Shown here: positions 1-10,600 of the stretch, piece after piece
Layout of the letters: the number at the start of each line of letters is the position of its first letter
Position numbering within the stretch: the stretch's first letter is position 1
NCBI GenBank assembly: GCA_002403515.1
Contig: DHHZ01000119.1
Span: 1 to 35,088, forward strand
Length of the DNA: 35,088 bases
Direction of reading: 5' to 3'
From: Legionellales bacterium UBA4759
GTDB lineage: Bacteria > Pseudomonadota > Gammaproteobacteria > Legionellales > Legionellaceae
Program-made: the position numbers and the translations under genes
Notes under the pieces: generated by a model
What the model was told of the DNA's origin: nothing
The model's database searches: none
What the model saw: only the letters and a program-made list of their open reading frames with translations

Positions 1-204
1 TGTATGTTTTTTCATAAAGGCTTTGCTTTGCATGGTTCGACAGATATTCCTGGCCGTCGAGCCAGTCATGGTTGTGTGAGATTATTTACACGTGATGCGG
101 AGTGGTTAAATAAAAACTTTGTAGAAATTTCTAGTGACAAGAATCAGCAAACCGGCACATTGGTGGTTGTTAAACCTGTGACGCATCAATCTATACGCGA
201 GTAA
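1..204 (+). CDS. enhA: L,D-transpeptidase (YkuD fold), C-terminal part; EnhA-like
   Basis: The frame is open from base 1, so the gene begins outside the window and only about the last 67 residues are visible. They carry the YkuD/L,D-transpeptidase active site: an HGS segment followed by SHGCVR, with the catalytic Cys codon at 73-75. Enzymes of this family make 3-3 peptidoglycan cross-links or attach proteins to peptidoglycan in the periplasm. It sits 3 bp before an EnhB-like gene, and an EnhC-like Sel1 protein follows. That is the gene order of the Legionella enhABC 'enhanced entry' loci, whose EnhA members are L,D-transpeptidase-like. The catalytic assignment is firm; the EnhA name rests on context. 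Confidence 0.8.
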   Translation, partial: CMFFHKGFALHGSTDIPGRRASHGCVRLFTRDAEWLNKNFVEISSDKNQQTGTLVVVKPVTHQSIRE

Positions 205-207
205 ATT

Positions 208-696
208 ATGAGATACTTTTTTTTGATTTTAATGTGGCTTGGAAAAAGTTGTTTTGCAGAGGATGAGTCAACAAAACCATTGGGATGTAAATCTGTTGGA
301 TACCGCTATCAGTTAAGTACTTTGGAATTGCAACCGCGTGCAGAAGGTGACAAAGAATCACTGTATTTTTTTTATAATAAAAGTGCTGAGCCCATCAAGC
401 TATATCACCTATTGGGCACCTCAGCGTACATAAAAACCTTTCTCAATCATACTTTAGAGCCGCAAATGTGGGCAGGACTTATTACTGGAGAGGAGCCTGT
501 AAAATTTTTATGTGCTCGGCATGCTGATGATCAGAGCTTGGGTGAAATTGTCAATTGTCAAAAACTTTTAACGGTTTGTGAGTTTCCTAAAACGCGTTTT
601 GGAATTAATAATCGGGGAAATTTTTGGTTGGTAAAATCTGCTGCTCGTGAGGCAGCCGTTCGACAAATTGAACGCTATGGCATAGTTCCTGAATAA
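208..696 (+). CDS. enhB: EnhB-like periplasmic protein
   Basis: A 162-residue protein with a short N-terminal signal peptide; cleavage probably falls after CFA, near residue 17. The mature part has four cysteines (27, 102, 117, 124) that could form two disulfides, and no catalytic motif that I recognise. It lies between an L,D-transpeptidase and a Sel1-repeat protein, with 3 bp upstream and 11 bp downstream, so it is surely in the same operon. EnhB of Legionella is a small secreted protein in exactly this position. The name is based on synteny, size and signal peptide; no function is claimed beyond periplasmic localisation. Confidence 0.65.
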   Translation: MRYFFLILMWLGKSCFAEDESTKPLGCKSVGYRYQLSTLELQPRAEGDKESLYFFYNKSAEPIKLYHLLGTSAYIKTFLNHTLEPQMWAGLITGEEPVKFLCARHADDQSLGEIVNCQKLLTVCEFPKTRFGINNRGNFWLVKSAAREAAVRQIERYGIVPE

Positions 697-707
697 TTGA
701 GGTTTTT

Positions 708-3485
708 ATGAAAATCAAAACACTTTTTTCTTTATATTTTCTGGCTCTACCCATGTTGTGGGCTAACTCAGGAATTGATGAATATCGCATGGGGAGATTC
801 AAAGAAGCCGCCAAATTATTATTGGCTGAAAAAAACCTCAATGCTTACGCTCAATATTACTTGGGTGAAATGAATCTTTATGGCTATGGGGTGCCACGTA
901 ATCAAACTATGGCCATTCGATATTTTGGGCAATCAGCACAAGCAGATTATTTGCCTGCTTTACAAATGATGGCTCGTTATACACTATTGATGGAAAAAAA
1001 TCCCCAGAAAGCGCTGGAATGGTTTAAAAAGGCTGCCAATCAAAAAGACCTCAATGCGATGATGTATTGTGCGGCCGCTTATCAATTTGGCTATGGTGTC
1101 CAGGCCAACATTGATTTGGCACGCCATTATTATATTGAGGCAGCTAAACAAGGTAATGCACGTGCTCAATATTATTTAGCACAATACTTTTTAAATCCGC
1201 AAAAAGGATCTGATAAGCGTTTGGGAAGCCTTTGGCTTGAGAAAGCAGCGAAGAATGGCGATGAATTGGCTTTAGTTTATAAGGCAAATGTACTTCATCA
1301 ACAAAAAGAATTTGCTAAAGGGCAAGATGTTTTAGCTGGAGTGCTAAAAAAAGAAGTGCCACAAGCGCTAAAATTACAGGCAGATTGGTTTTTGGAAAAA
1401 AATGAGCTCAATCAAGCTCATTATTATTTATTAAAAGCAGCCAAAAAGGCATACCCTGCAGCACAATTTGCTTTAGGGGAATTTTATCTGAAGCCTAACA
1501 CACCCTTTTATCATGCTGATTACGGGTTTACCTGGATTTTATTGGCCGCACAACATCATGACACCAAGGCAAAAGCATTTTTAGAAAAAGCAACGCTTAC
1601 ACCTGAACAAACCGAAAAATTAAAAGAATTAAGCCTATTGGAAAAAAACCCTGTTTTCCAACGCCAGGCTGTTGCCATGCGATTATCTGCAAATCGAGCG
1701 TATGATTTTGACTTTTTACCCTATCGGCTCAAGGGAATTTGGTCTGATTGGAGGAATAAAGATGCTCTGGCTCAGGAACGCCTGAATGCATACCCTAAAT
1801 TTTTTCAGCTGACAATCAAAGAACTTTTTAAGCCCAATTATCAATGGGTAGAACCTAAAGATATTAGCTTGCATGAATATTTAGATGCCATTAATCAATT
1901 AAAGGGGCCTGTAAAACCTTATCAAGGCTCATATCCTAATTATCTGGAGGCGTTGCCGCGAAACTATGCAGATTTGGATATAAAAAAATTGAATCATCAG
2001 GCGTATTTAGGGGTGGCTTCCTCACAGTTCCAATTGGCGACTTGCTATGAATTTGGGTGGCACCTGAAAAAAAATCTCGAAAAAGCCAGACACTGGTATA
2101 AACAAGCTATGGCGCAAGATTATTTACAAGCAGAGTATCAACTGGCTTTACTAGAATTAACCGGTGATAAAGCACAAATCGAAAAAGGGAAAGCCTATTT
2201 AAGAGATGCTGCATTCAAAGGTGATGTGAAGGCAGCATTTACTTTGGGTTTATTAAATGAAACCCAGGATGATGCACAATTAAAAGAAGCCAAAAACATG
2301 TTGATGTTGGCAGCCGTCAATGGCAGTGGCGTTGCGCAATTTCGTTTGGCTGAGTGGTTATCTCGTGAGCCGATTAAACCGATGAGCATCAAGGAGAGGC
2401 AACAACGCGATAAGATGCTAGGGGATTTGTATCGAGGTGCTTTTGAACATGGAATTCAAGAGGCTGCATTGCCTTTGGCCTATTATGAGGCATTATCTTC
2501 GAATGCAAAAAATCGTGAATGGGCCATGCATACAGCATTAAGTTATGCTAACCAAGGCAATGATGAAGCTGCGATATTGTTGGGGCTGATGATTGAAAAA
2601 GAAAATGTTCAATCTCATCAAGGCTCGGCAAAACAATGGTTTAGTCAGGCGAAAAATCACCCCATTGGGGCATTCATTTGGTCTAACTATGTTCGAGATG
2701 AAAAAGAAAAACAAGACTTATTAGAAAAAGCTGCACAAGCTAATTTCTCGTATGCATATTTAAATTTGGGTATTTTAAAAGCTCAAAATCAACAAGAGCC
2801 TTTTGCTGATTTGCAAAAAGCATCAGACATGAATAATTTGAAAGCCAAGCACTTATTGGCCAATTTATTGGTTTTGGATGGACAAGCCAATTTACAACAA
2901 CAAGCAAGACAAGTGTTTAGAGATATGGCAGTGAATGGCGATGCCGAGGCTCAATGGAAATTAGGCTATTTGATGTCTTATGGATTGGGGGGCAATCAAG
3001 ATGCAACTCAAGGTCAAATATGGTTGGAAAAATCTGCACAAGAATTACCATTGGCTCAATTTGTTTTAGCCTATTTGCACCATATGGGGCAATTCAATGG
3101 TCAGCCAGATGATAACAAAGCCAAATATTGGTTTGAAAAGGCATCTAAGCAATTGCCTAAAGCTGCAATTGCTTTGGGGTATTTGTATGAGATGGTTGAT
3201 AAAAACTATAAATTTGCGATGCAATCATATGAAAAAGTTCGTGAACAAGAAAGGATTTTAGCCAATTATAACATTGCATTAATGTATGAATATGGAAAAG
3301 GTATTGAACCTAATTATTTCAAAGCGAAACGTTATTTTATATCTGCGGCTGAAAGTGGCTCTGCTGCAGCCATGTTTAAATTAGCAAATATGTATCAAAT
3401 GACAGGGTTTTCTATGACCGCTAATGAATATATGAAAAAAGCAGCAAGTAAAGGACATCGTCCTGCTATTGCTGCCCTTCAATGA
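708..3485 (+). CDS. enhC: EnhC-like Sel1-repeat periplasmic protein
   Basis: A 925-residue protein with a signal peptide (residues 1 to about 19, ending LWA). The rest is made of Sel1/TPR-like repeats, for example segments of the type YxLGxxYxxGxGV...A..WYxKAA near residues 50-75, 115-145, 435-470, 745-785 and 865-895. Sel1 repeats form helical solenoids that bind other proteins. In Legionella pneumophila EnhC is a periplasmic Sel1 protein that binds the lytic transglycosylase Slt and limits release of muropeptides sensed by the host. The neighbouring L,D-transpeptidase fits a peptidoglycan role. It is somewhat shorter than the L. pneumophila protein (about 1200 residues from memory). The stop lies only 5 bp from the convergent trxB stop and no terminator is visible between them. 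Confidence 0.8.
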   Translation: MKIKTLFSLYFLALPMLWANSGIDEYRMGRFKEAAKLLLAEKNLNAYAQYYLGEMNLYGYGVPRNQTMAIRYFGQSAQADYLPALQMMARYTLLMEKNPQKALEWFKKAANQKDLNAMMYCAAAYQFGYGVQANIDLARHYYIEAAKQGNARAQYYLAQYFLNPQKGSDKRLGSLWLEKAAKNGDELALVYKANVLHQQKEFAKGQDVLAGVLKKEVPQALKLQADWFLEKNELNQAHYYLLKAAKKAYPAAQFALGEFYLKPNTPFYHADYGFTWILLAAQHHDTKAKAFLEKATLTPEQTEKLKELSLLEKNPVFQRQAVAMRLSANRAYDFDFLPYRLKGIWSDWRNKDALAQERLNAYPKFFQLTIKELFKPNYQWVEPKDISLHEYLDAINQLKGPVKPYQGSYPNYLEALPRNYADLDIKKLNHQAYLGVASSQFQLATCYEFGWHLKKNLEKARHWYKQAMAQDYLQAEYQLALLELTGDKAQIEKGKAYLRDAAFKGDVKAAFTLGLLNETQDDAQLKEAKNMLMLAAVNGSGVAQFRLAEWLSREPIKPMSIKERQQRDKMLGDLYRGAFEHGIQEAALPLAYYEALSSNAKNREWAMHTALSYANQGNDEAAILLGLMIEKENVQSHQGSAKQWFSQAKNHPIGAFIWSNYVRDEKEKQDLLEKAAQANFSYAYLNLGILKAQNQQEPFADLQKASDMNNLKAKHLLANLLVLDGQANLQQQARQVFRDMAVNGDAEAQWKLGYLMSYGLGGNQDATQGQIWLEKSAQELPLAQFVLAYLHHMGQFNGQPDDNKAKYWFEKASKQLPKAAIALGYLYEMVDKNYKFAMQSYEKVREQERILANYNIALMYEYGKGIEPNYFKAKRYFISAAESGSAAAMFKLANMYQMTGFSMTANEYMKKAASKGHRPAIAALQ

Positions 3486-3490
3486 TTGAC

Positions 3491-4432
3491 TTATTGATCT
3501 AGGAATTTTTCAGCATCAAGCGCTGCCATACAACCAAACCCTGCTGAGGTTATGGCTTGACGATAGACAGAGTCAGCCACGTCACCGCAAGCAAAAACAC
3601 CGGCAACATTGGTGGCGGTGGCATTGCCCTCAAGACCTGAGCGAATCTGGATATAACCATTTCTCATGTTAATTTGATTTTCAAAAATTTTGGTATTGGG
3701 CTCATGACCAATTGCAATAAATACGCCATCAGTTTCAAGGGTTTGGGTGGTATTTTCGTGGACATCTTTGATTTTAAGACCTGTTACTTTCATGTCATTA
3801 CCCATCACTTCTTCGACAGTGTGATTCCAAATGATTTTGATATTGCCATTTTGAACTTTATTCATGAGGTGATCTTGTAAGATTTTTTCACTTCGCAATG
3901 AATCTCGACGATGAATTAAGGTCACTTCAGCACAAATATTGGATAAATATAAAGCCTCTTCAACGGCTGTATTGCCACCACCGATGACACAGACTTTTTT
4001 CTGTCGATAGAAAAAACCATCGCAGGTTGCACATGCGGATACGCCACGACCTTGATATGCTTGTTCTGAAGGCAGGCCTAAATATTTTGCACTTGCGCCT
4101 GTGGCAATAATTAGTGCATCACAGGTATAAGTTTTTTCTTGTCCTTTTAATTGAAAAGGGCGGTTTTTTAAATCAACAGCTTCAATTTGGTCAAAAATAA
4201 CTTGGGTATCAAAGCGTTTGGCATGATTTTCCATGCGTTCCATTAAAGCAGGTCCTGTGAGTCCAGAAACATCCCCAGGCCAATTATCGACTTCTGTGGT
4301 GGTGGTTAATTGGCCGCCGGGTTGCATACCTGTGATAACAACAGGCTGTAAATTTGCACGTGCCGCATAAATGGCTGCGGAATAACCTGCAGGACCAGAA
4401 CCGAGAATAATGAGTCGATGATGTTGGTTCAT
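3491..4432 (-). CDS. trxB: Thioredoxin reductase
   Basis: A flavoprotein that reduces thioredoxin with NADPH in the cytoplasm. From the chosen start (ATG at 4432, preceded by an AAGGA Shine-Dalgarno at about 7 nt) the protein has 313 residues, close to the usual 310-320. An N-terminal FAD-binding GSGPAG motif, the redox-active CATC (Cys134 and Cys137) followed by DG, the NADPH-binding GGGNTA and a C-terminal GDV segment are all present. The frame is open further upstream to an ATG at 4516, but that extension is not family-like and has no ribosome binding site. It is transcribed alone, convergent with enhC and divergent from ftsK. Confidence 0.95.
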   Translation of the reverse strand: MNQHHRLIILGSGPAGYSAAIYAARANLQPVVITGMQPGGQLTTTTEVDNWPGDVSGLTGPALMERMENHAKRFDTQVIFDQIEAVDLKNRPFQLKGQEKTYTCDALIIATGASAKYLGLPSEQAYQGRGVSACATCDGFFYRQKKVCVIGGGNTAVEEALYLSNICAEVTLIHRRDSLRSEKILQDHLMNKVQNGNIKIIWNHTVEEVMGNDMKVTGLKIKDVHENTTQTLETDGVFIAIGHEPNTKIFENQINMRNGYIQIRSGLEGNATATNVAGVFACGDVADSVYRQAITSAGFGCMAALDAEKFLDQ

Positions 4433-4640
4433 AGATTTTCCTTGAAAAAATAGATAAAGGTAAATGCAATTTGCTTTGTGAAGGACTATTTTAGATGAGT
4501 CAAGGTTGCATAGCAATTGCGTTGATATGAAAAACTTGATGAGTTATCAAAAAATAGAGCATGATGCGTGATATTATTGTTCTTAGTTTTTTCATGAATT
4601 CCACCATTTACAGATTTGGTGAAATGTTCTTTTATGATAC

Positions 4641-4665
4641 TATAGTTTTATTGGGGATAACTATA
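4641..4665. promoter_or_regulatory. Inverted repeat in the ftsK leader
   Basis: Arms TATAGTT and AACTATA are separated by 11 bases, about 17 bp before the ftsK start codon. It could be an operator or a leader hairpin. No LexA box (CTG-N10-CAG) is seen, and no convincing -35/-10 pair could be placed. The intergenic region 4433-4681 shows nothing else beyond AT-rich sequence. Confidence 0.3.
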
Positions 4666-4681
4666 TTTTAATAAAAAGTCC

Positions 4682-6985
4682 ATGGCTAAACATCGTCGTC
4701 AAAAAGTATCAAAATCAGACTATCATTTACACCTCGTCAAAAAGCACATTCTAGAAGGGGTGTTTGTTGTTTTATCTTGTTTGTCAGCTTTAGTATTGTT
4801 GGCTTTGGTCACATACTCATTACCACAAACTTCACATGCAAGCTTAATTTGGCAGAATTCAGCTGGGCGCTTTGGCTCAAATATTGCGCATATTTTATTG
4901 CAAAGCCTTGGATATGTTGCTTACATCGTACCTTTTGGTATGGAAGCCATTGCAATTCATATGTTGTTGGATTATCGACGTGTCTTAGAATATCACTGGG
5001 CTTTATTGATTGTGCGTTTTTGCGGCTTTATTTTGTTGATTGCCGGTGCATGCGGTCTTTGCGATATTTTATTACAGCCACAAGGGCTGTGGTATACACC
5101 AGGTGGATTCGTTGGTTTAAGTTTATTGAAATTATTTTGGAAAGGGTTTGAGGGTCCAGGAACACTTATAATTCTTCTTGGATTTGGTGGTTTGGGCATG
5201 ACTTGGTTACTGGGTTTTTCATGGCTTAAGTTGGTGGAATATATGGGTATAGCTTCATTTTTTGTAGCCAAATACTTGCCATCTGGCATCCATCATCTCA
5301 AGGAGAAATATGGGCATCTCGGTCAAAAAACTTGGCTTGAAGTCAAACCTAAACTTCAAGAGAAAGCACCTCGACTAGAAAAAACCAAACCAGTGATTAG
5401 CCAAGCAAAAACACCGGCACCGCAAATTGAACAGCAATTAGATCTTCCTCGAGCAGAAAATGATGCTCCAGCACAAGTTCTCAAAGTTGCTGTGACTGAA
5501 GGACTGCCTGAATTATCCTTATTAGAAAAAGGCGTTAAGCTAAAGAGTAATCAATCTTATTCTCCTCAAGAATTAGAACATTTATCTAGAGAAGTTGAGC
5601 AGCATTTGATGGATTTTGCTATTCAAGCGCAAGTTGTTGCCGTTCATCCAGGACCTGTGATTACGCGTTTTGAATTGCAGTTGGGAGCAGGCACAAAAGT
5701 CAGTAAATTAAGTAGCTTATCTAAAGATTTGGCTAGATCTTTGTCGGTCAACCGAGTTCGCGTGGTGGAGGTGATTCCTGGCAAAACTGTGGTTGGTCTT
5801 GAACTGCCTAATCCAGAACGTCTGACGGTACGCTTTGGAGATGTTTTAAATTCTGAGGCATATTTAAACGCTCACTCGCCTTTAAGTCTTGGATTGGGGG
5901 TTGATATCGCTGGCCACCCAATGGTTGTAGATTTGGCAAAAATGCCACATTTACTGGTTGCGGGTACCACAGGTTCTGGTAAATCTGTGGGTATTAATTC
6001 CATGATTTTGAGTTTGTTATTTAAATCAACACCTGAGCAAGTGCGTTTGATTTTGGTTGATCCGAAAATGTTGGAGTTATCAGTTTACGATGGTATTCCC
6101 CATTTATTAACGCCTGTGGTTACTGACATGCGCGAGGCAGCCAGTGCCCTTCGTTGGTGTGTTAGTGAAATGGAGCGACGTTATCGATTAATGTCTGGTT
6201 TTGGCGTGCGTAATATCATCGGTTTTAATGAAAAGGTGAAAGAGGCTATTGCGCAAGGCACGCCATTATTAGACCCAACCATTGATCCTTTGGTTTCTGA
6301 TGCACCTGCTACCCTAGAACCATTACCTTATATCGTGGTTGTTATTGATGAATTAGCCGACATGATGATGGTGGTGGGTAAAAAAGTAGAACAACTAATT
6401 GCCAGAATTGCACAAAAGGCAAGGGCCGCTGGTATTCACTTGATTTTGGCAACGCAAAGACCTTCGGTTGACGTGTTAACAGGGCTTATAAAATCAAATA
6501 TTCCAACTCGAATTTCATTTCAAGTATCTTCAAAAATCGACTCCAGAACCATTTTAGATCAACAAGGTGCAGAACAATTACTCGGTTATGGTGATATGTT
6601 ATTTTTAGCACCCGGAACAGGTGCGCCTTTACGTGTGCATGGCGCTTTTGTTGATGACAATGAGGTTCATCGGGTCGCGCAAGATTGGCGCCAACGTGGA
6701 ACACCAAATTATATTGAGGCCATCACTCAAATGAGTGTTGAGTTTGGAGAAGGTGGGGCTGATGAACAAGGCCGTGAAGAAGAGTCTGATCCTTTGTATG
6801 ATCAAGTGGTGGAATTCGTCATTCAAAATCGCAAAGCCAGTATCTCTGCGGTTCAACGACGATTTAAAATTGGTTATAACCGCTCTGCCCGTTTGGTAGA
6901 GGAAATGGAGCGTGCTGGTATTCTTGGGCCTTTAGAAGGCGGGGTTCGAGAAGTACTTGTTCCAGACAGCTCAATGCATTCTTAG
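4682..6985 (+). CDS. ftsK: DNA translocase FtsK
   Basis: A septal DNA pump that clears chromosome termini during division and activates XerCD. The 767 residues show the full layout: about four membrane segments in residues 25-200, a linker of about 70 residues (215-285), the RecA-like motor with Walker A GTTGSGKS (about 428-435) and Walker B-type VVVIDELAD (about 550-558), and a C-terminal winged-helix gamma domain (about 695-757) that reads polar DNA motifs. The linker is short, as in the SpoIIIE-length FtsK proteins of many gammaproteobacteria outside the enterics. No strong Shine-Dalgarno precedes the ATG. It is the first gene of a plus-strand run; lolA begins 8 bp after it. Confidence 0.95.
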   Translation: MAKHRRQKVSKSDYHLHLVKKHILEGVFVVLSCLSALVLLALVTYSLPQTSHASLIWQNSAGRFGSNIAHILLQSLGYVAYIVPFGMEAIAIHMLLDYRRVLEYHWALLIVRFCGFILLIAGACGLCDILLQPQGLWYTPGGFVGLSLLKLFWKGFEGPGTLIILLGFGGLGMTWLLGFSWLKLVEYMGIASFFVAKYLPSGIHHLKEKYGHLGQKTWLEVKPKLQEKAPRLEKTKPVISQAKTPAPQIEQQLDLPRAENDAPAQVLKVAVTEGLPELSLLEKGVKLKSNQSYSPQELEHLSREVEQHLMDFAIQAQVVAVHPGPVITRFELQLGAGTKVSKLSSLSKDLARSLSVNRVRVVEVIPGKTVVGLELPNPERLTVRFGDVLNSEAYLNAHSPLSLGLGVDIAGHPMVVDLAKMPHLLVAGTTGSGKSVGINSMILSLLFKSTPEQVRLILVDPKMLELSVYDGIPHLLTPVVTDMREAASALRWCVSEMERRYRLMSGFGVRNIIGFNEKVKEAIAQGTPLLDPTIDPLVSDAPATLEPLPYIVVVIDELADMMMVVGKKVEQLIARIAQKARAAGIHLILATQRPSVDVLTGLIKSNIPTRISFQVSSKIDSRTILDQQGAEQLLGYGDMLFLAPGTGAPLRVHGAFVDDNEVHRVAQDWRQRGTPNYIEAITQMSVEFGEGGADEQGREEESDPLYDQVVEFVIQNRKASISAVQRRFKIGYNRSARLVEEMERAGILGPLEGGVREVLVPDSSMHS

Positions 6986-6993
6986 GGGGAAAT

Positions 6994-7605
6994 ATGAAAT
7001 TGTGGGCGTATTTAAGTTTTTTATTGATTGGACCATATGCATGGGCATTGCCTGCGCATAATATGTTAATCCAAAAATTAGAAGCCATTCATACCCTTGA
7101 TGCAAAGTTTAATCAATCGGTATTCATGAATGGTCGTCGAATCAGTGATTCATCGGGGCAGTTTAGTTTAAAAAAACCTGGGCAACTTTATTGGAATATT
7201 CAAAAGCCGCATCAGCAAATTTTAATTGCTGATGGTCAATATGTTTGGGTCTATGAACCAAAACTGCATCAAGTTACTAAAAAAAATCAAAATAAAGGTG
7301 TTGGGGGAGCGGCAGGTTTATTTGTTAGTGGGAAACCAAATTTATGGATTTCACGATATAAAGTAAATTCTTTAACACAAGGACCTTATACAGTATTTCA
7401 ATTGCTTGCTAAAAATCAAAAAAATAGTTTACCCAAAGTGAAATTATTTTTTGGAGAAAATCGCATTGAAAGAATAGAATTTTGGGATCAGCTCGGACAA
7501 TACAGTCAAATTCGCTTGAATCAAGTTAAAGTGAATCAGAGTGTTTCTAATCGATTATTTCATTTTTCGCCCCCAAAAAATGTGGATGTGATTAATCTAG
7601 GATAA
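6994..7605 (+). CDS. lolA: Outer-membrane lipoprotein carrier LolA
   Basis: A periplasmic chaperone that takes lipoproteins from LolCDE to LolB. It has 203 residues with a cleavable signal peptide ending near AWA (residue 18). The mature part resembles LolA in the pattern around DAKFNQ, the GQFSLKKPG strand and the YVWVYEP strand. A GGGGG ribosome binding site precedes the ATG. The position directly after ftsK is the common gammaproteobacterial order (ftsK-lolA). Length and signal peptide agree with the family. Confidence 0.92.
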   Translation: MKLWAYLSFLLIGPYAWALPAHNMLIQKLEAIHTLDAKFNQSVFMNGRRISDSSGQFSLKKPGQLYWNIQKPHQQILIADGQYVWVYEPKLHQVTKKNQNKGVGGAAGLFVSGKPNLWISRYKVNSLTQGPYTVFQLLAKNQKNSLPKVKLFFGENRIERIEFWDQLGQYSQIRLNQVKVNQSVSNRLFHFSPPKNVDVINLG

Positions 7606-7610
7606 TATCA

Positions 7611-10600
7611 ATGACAGACAGGCTGTGGTTACCTAAAGTCAAACAATTTTTAAAACCCGTATGGATGGGGCTATTACATTTAGCTCATCGTTTGATGATG
7701 CCATTAATGTTTATCGTCATTTCTTATGCGCTCATTGTTTCTTTATTTACTGCGCTTACCCCATGGGTTAAAACCTATAAACCCCAAATTACAGCCATTT
7801 TAAATCAAACAGCACATCAAAAAATTGAAATAGAGGATATTAAAACCAGTTGGTATGGTTGGTATCCTGTATTGAAACTGGTGAATGTTAAGCTAATTCC
7901 CGAGCAAGGGCCGGCACTAGTTTGCGATGAATGTTGGATTGGTTTTGATGTCATACGCTCATTGCTTTATTGGCATTTACATCCAGGGATGCTTTATATC
8001 GATGGCTTAAATTTACATTTGACACAAAAACAAGACCATTGGGAAATTCAAGGTGCTACACAGTTTTCTAAACCCCAAGATATCAAAACAGACCCAGCCA
8101 TGGTATTAGGCAAGTTATTGTCTTTTGCACCTGAGCGAGTGTTACTGAAAAACATTCAATTGACCTTTCATCCTCAGTCACAAAAAACTTATGCGTTTAA
8201 AAATATTCGTTTGCTCGGTTTAAAAAAAACAGGCAATTACCATTGGTCCATTCAATCATCTTTTGGAAAAGATAGTTTATTAAAAATTCGCATCGATATG
8301 CCGCTTTTGTCAAATCTTGCCTTACCTCAAAACGGTAAAATGTATGTTGAGATAGAAAATTTAGATTTACCGAGTGTACCAGGTTACCAACAATTTATTT
8401 CAGATAGAAAGTTTCAGCGTTTTGAAGGAAACCTCAATAGTACAGCTTGGGTGGAATGGAACAAAGGCAATGTCAGTGAAATTCATGCGCAGGTAGATTT
8501 AAAAAAAGCACTCATTCAATCTGTTTATGCGAAAAAACCCATGGTTTTTGATGCAATCAATGCCAACAGTTTATGGAAAAAAAGAAGTACTGGTTGGGAA
8601 GTCGCTATGGATAAAATGAATTTGAAATCCAATAGCATTGAGTTGATCGATGACAAATTCCTGTTATTTTTCCAATCAGATTGGAATACGTATCATTTAT
8701 ATCTAAAAGATTTACCTTTGAAGTTATTATCAAGCTTAAAACCACAATTACCACCGCAATCATTGAAATCATTTGATGTGTTTCCTCAAGGTGAATTGAA
8801 AGAATTGCAATTGAATTTTAAAGATGGTGAGTTGGATTATTTTTTAACCCAATTTAATGATATTTCTTGGGATGTTTCCAATAAATACCCTGGTGTGCAA
8901 GGCTTAACAGGGGTATTGAGTTGGGAGCCTCGAACTTCACATTTAGAAATTTCATCACAAAATTTTATTCTTAAGCCTAAAAACGTTGACCCTTTGGTAT
9001 TTGATAATCTACAAATGATTGGGACTTTGCAGAAAAATGTCATGAATCAACAAACCCTTCATCTTGAAAAATTGGTATTGGCTAGAGGGGACTTGGCATT
9101 GACTATGAGCGGTGAAATTGATGAACCGCTCGATGCTGATAAAAGAAATTTAATTGTTCAAATGAATTGGTCAGCGGAAAATGCCCATCAATGGTTAAAA
9201 TATCTGAATCTATTCTTGCCTGATGGAGGACTGAGTCAATGGTTAATGCAAGATGTGAAACGAATTCATCAAACCAGTGGCAACATGATTATCAATGGAC
9301 TTTGGAAAGATTTTCCTTTTGATCAAAATCAAGGTGAGTTTAGTATTAATAGCCATCTTTATGGGGTCGATTTAATTTTTGCCAAAGATTGGCCATTAAC
9401 CTCTGATATTGATGCAAACCTAAAGGTCAACCGGCGCGATTTAGAAGTTTTTATCGATAAAGCGACTCTAGGGCAGTTACCCGTCTCCCAATTGCATTTG
9501 AGTGCCCCTAACTTAGGTCTTGGGAAAGAAGTGATTTTGGTACATGGACTTTTAAAGAACAAAGTATCAGAACTTTTTAAATATTTATTGAATTCACCAC
9601 TCAAACAACGCGCTCAAAATTGGTTGATTTATGATTTTAAAGGCCAAGGCGTCCTTGATCTAAAACTCGATATTCCTTTATACAAAGGGCGAGATGAAAT
9701 CTTTGTTGATGGTCAATTACAGCTGGATGAACAGCCCATGGATTTAAATGTTTTTAGTCATCCATTACATATTGATAACTCAAAAGGGCAATTGAGTTTT
9801 AATCAAAATGGTTTATATGCAGGAGATTTGGTAGGGCGTGTGGGCAATGATCATTTTAACTTAAACATTGAGCATCATCCCATTGGTGATGAGACCCAAC
9901 TTTACATTCATGGTGCCATGGGGCTTGATGAATTAAAGAAAGCCTGGGGTATCGAAACCTCAAATATCCTTAAAGGGCATCTACCCATTGACGGTGTGAT
10001 TAATTTACCCAATGGTCACAAAAATGATTGGGAAATGCAGTGGAAGAGTAATTTAAAAGGTGTCGAATTACAGTTGCCACAACCTTGGAATAAAAATGAA
10101 AAAGAAGAAAAACCATTTCAAATCGATATGGTTTACCATGAACATGGTTTAATTAGCATGGATGTATTATATCAAAATAAGAGCTGGAAAATTGATTATG
10201 ATAAAAAAGTTTGGTATTTGAAAATTTCTGAACCAGAAATCATGGGTGAAATTGATTACCAGGCATCTAAAAATAAAGTGCATGCAAAACTAAGTCGATT
10301 GTATATCGATGACAAATTATTTGAAGGCAAAGACATTGATAAATCAAAAGCCTGGTCTATTCAAGACATGCCAGAGCTGAATATCCAAGTCGAAGATTTT
10401 CATTACAATGATTTGAATTTAGGTGAGTTATTGCTCTCGGCCAAAATTTTAGATAAAAAATACTCTTTCGAAGAAGTAAAAATCGCAAGTCCTGCTTATA
10501 CCATGTTATTACATGGTGATTGGAGCAAAAAGCAAGCTAAAAACCATATAAAATTTACAGGTCAAATGGTCATTTCTAATCTATCAAAACTTCTACAACA

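Noticed and set aside
4433..4516. N-terminal extension of TrxB by 28 residues
   Set aside because: The extension has no family match and no ribosome binding site; the ATG at 4432 has AAGGA and gives the normal N-terminus.
4777..5151. A 124-codon plus-strand frame inside ftsK
   Set aside because: It is an out-of-frame shadow of the hydrophobic ftsK coding sequence with no family features.
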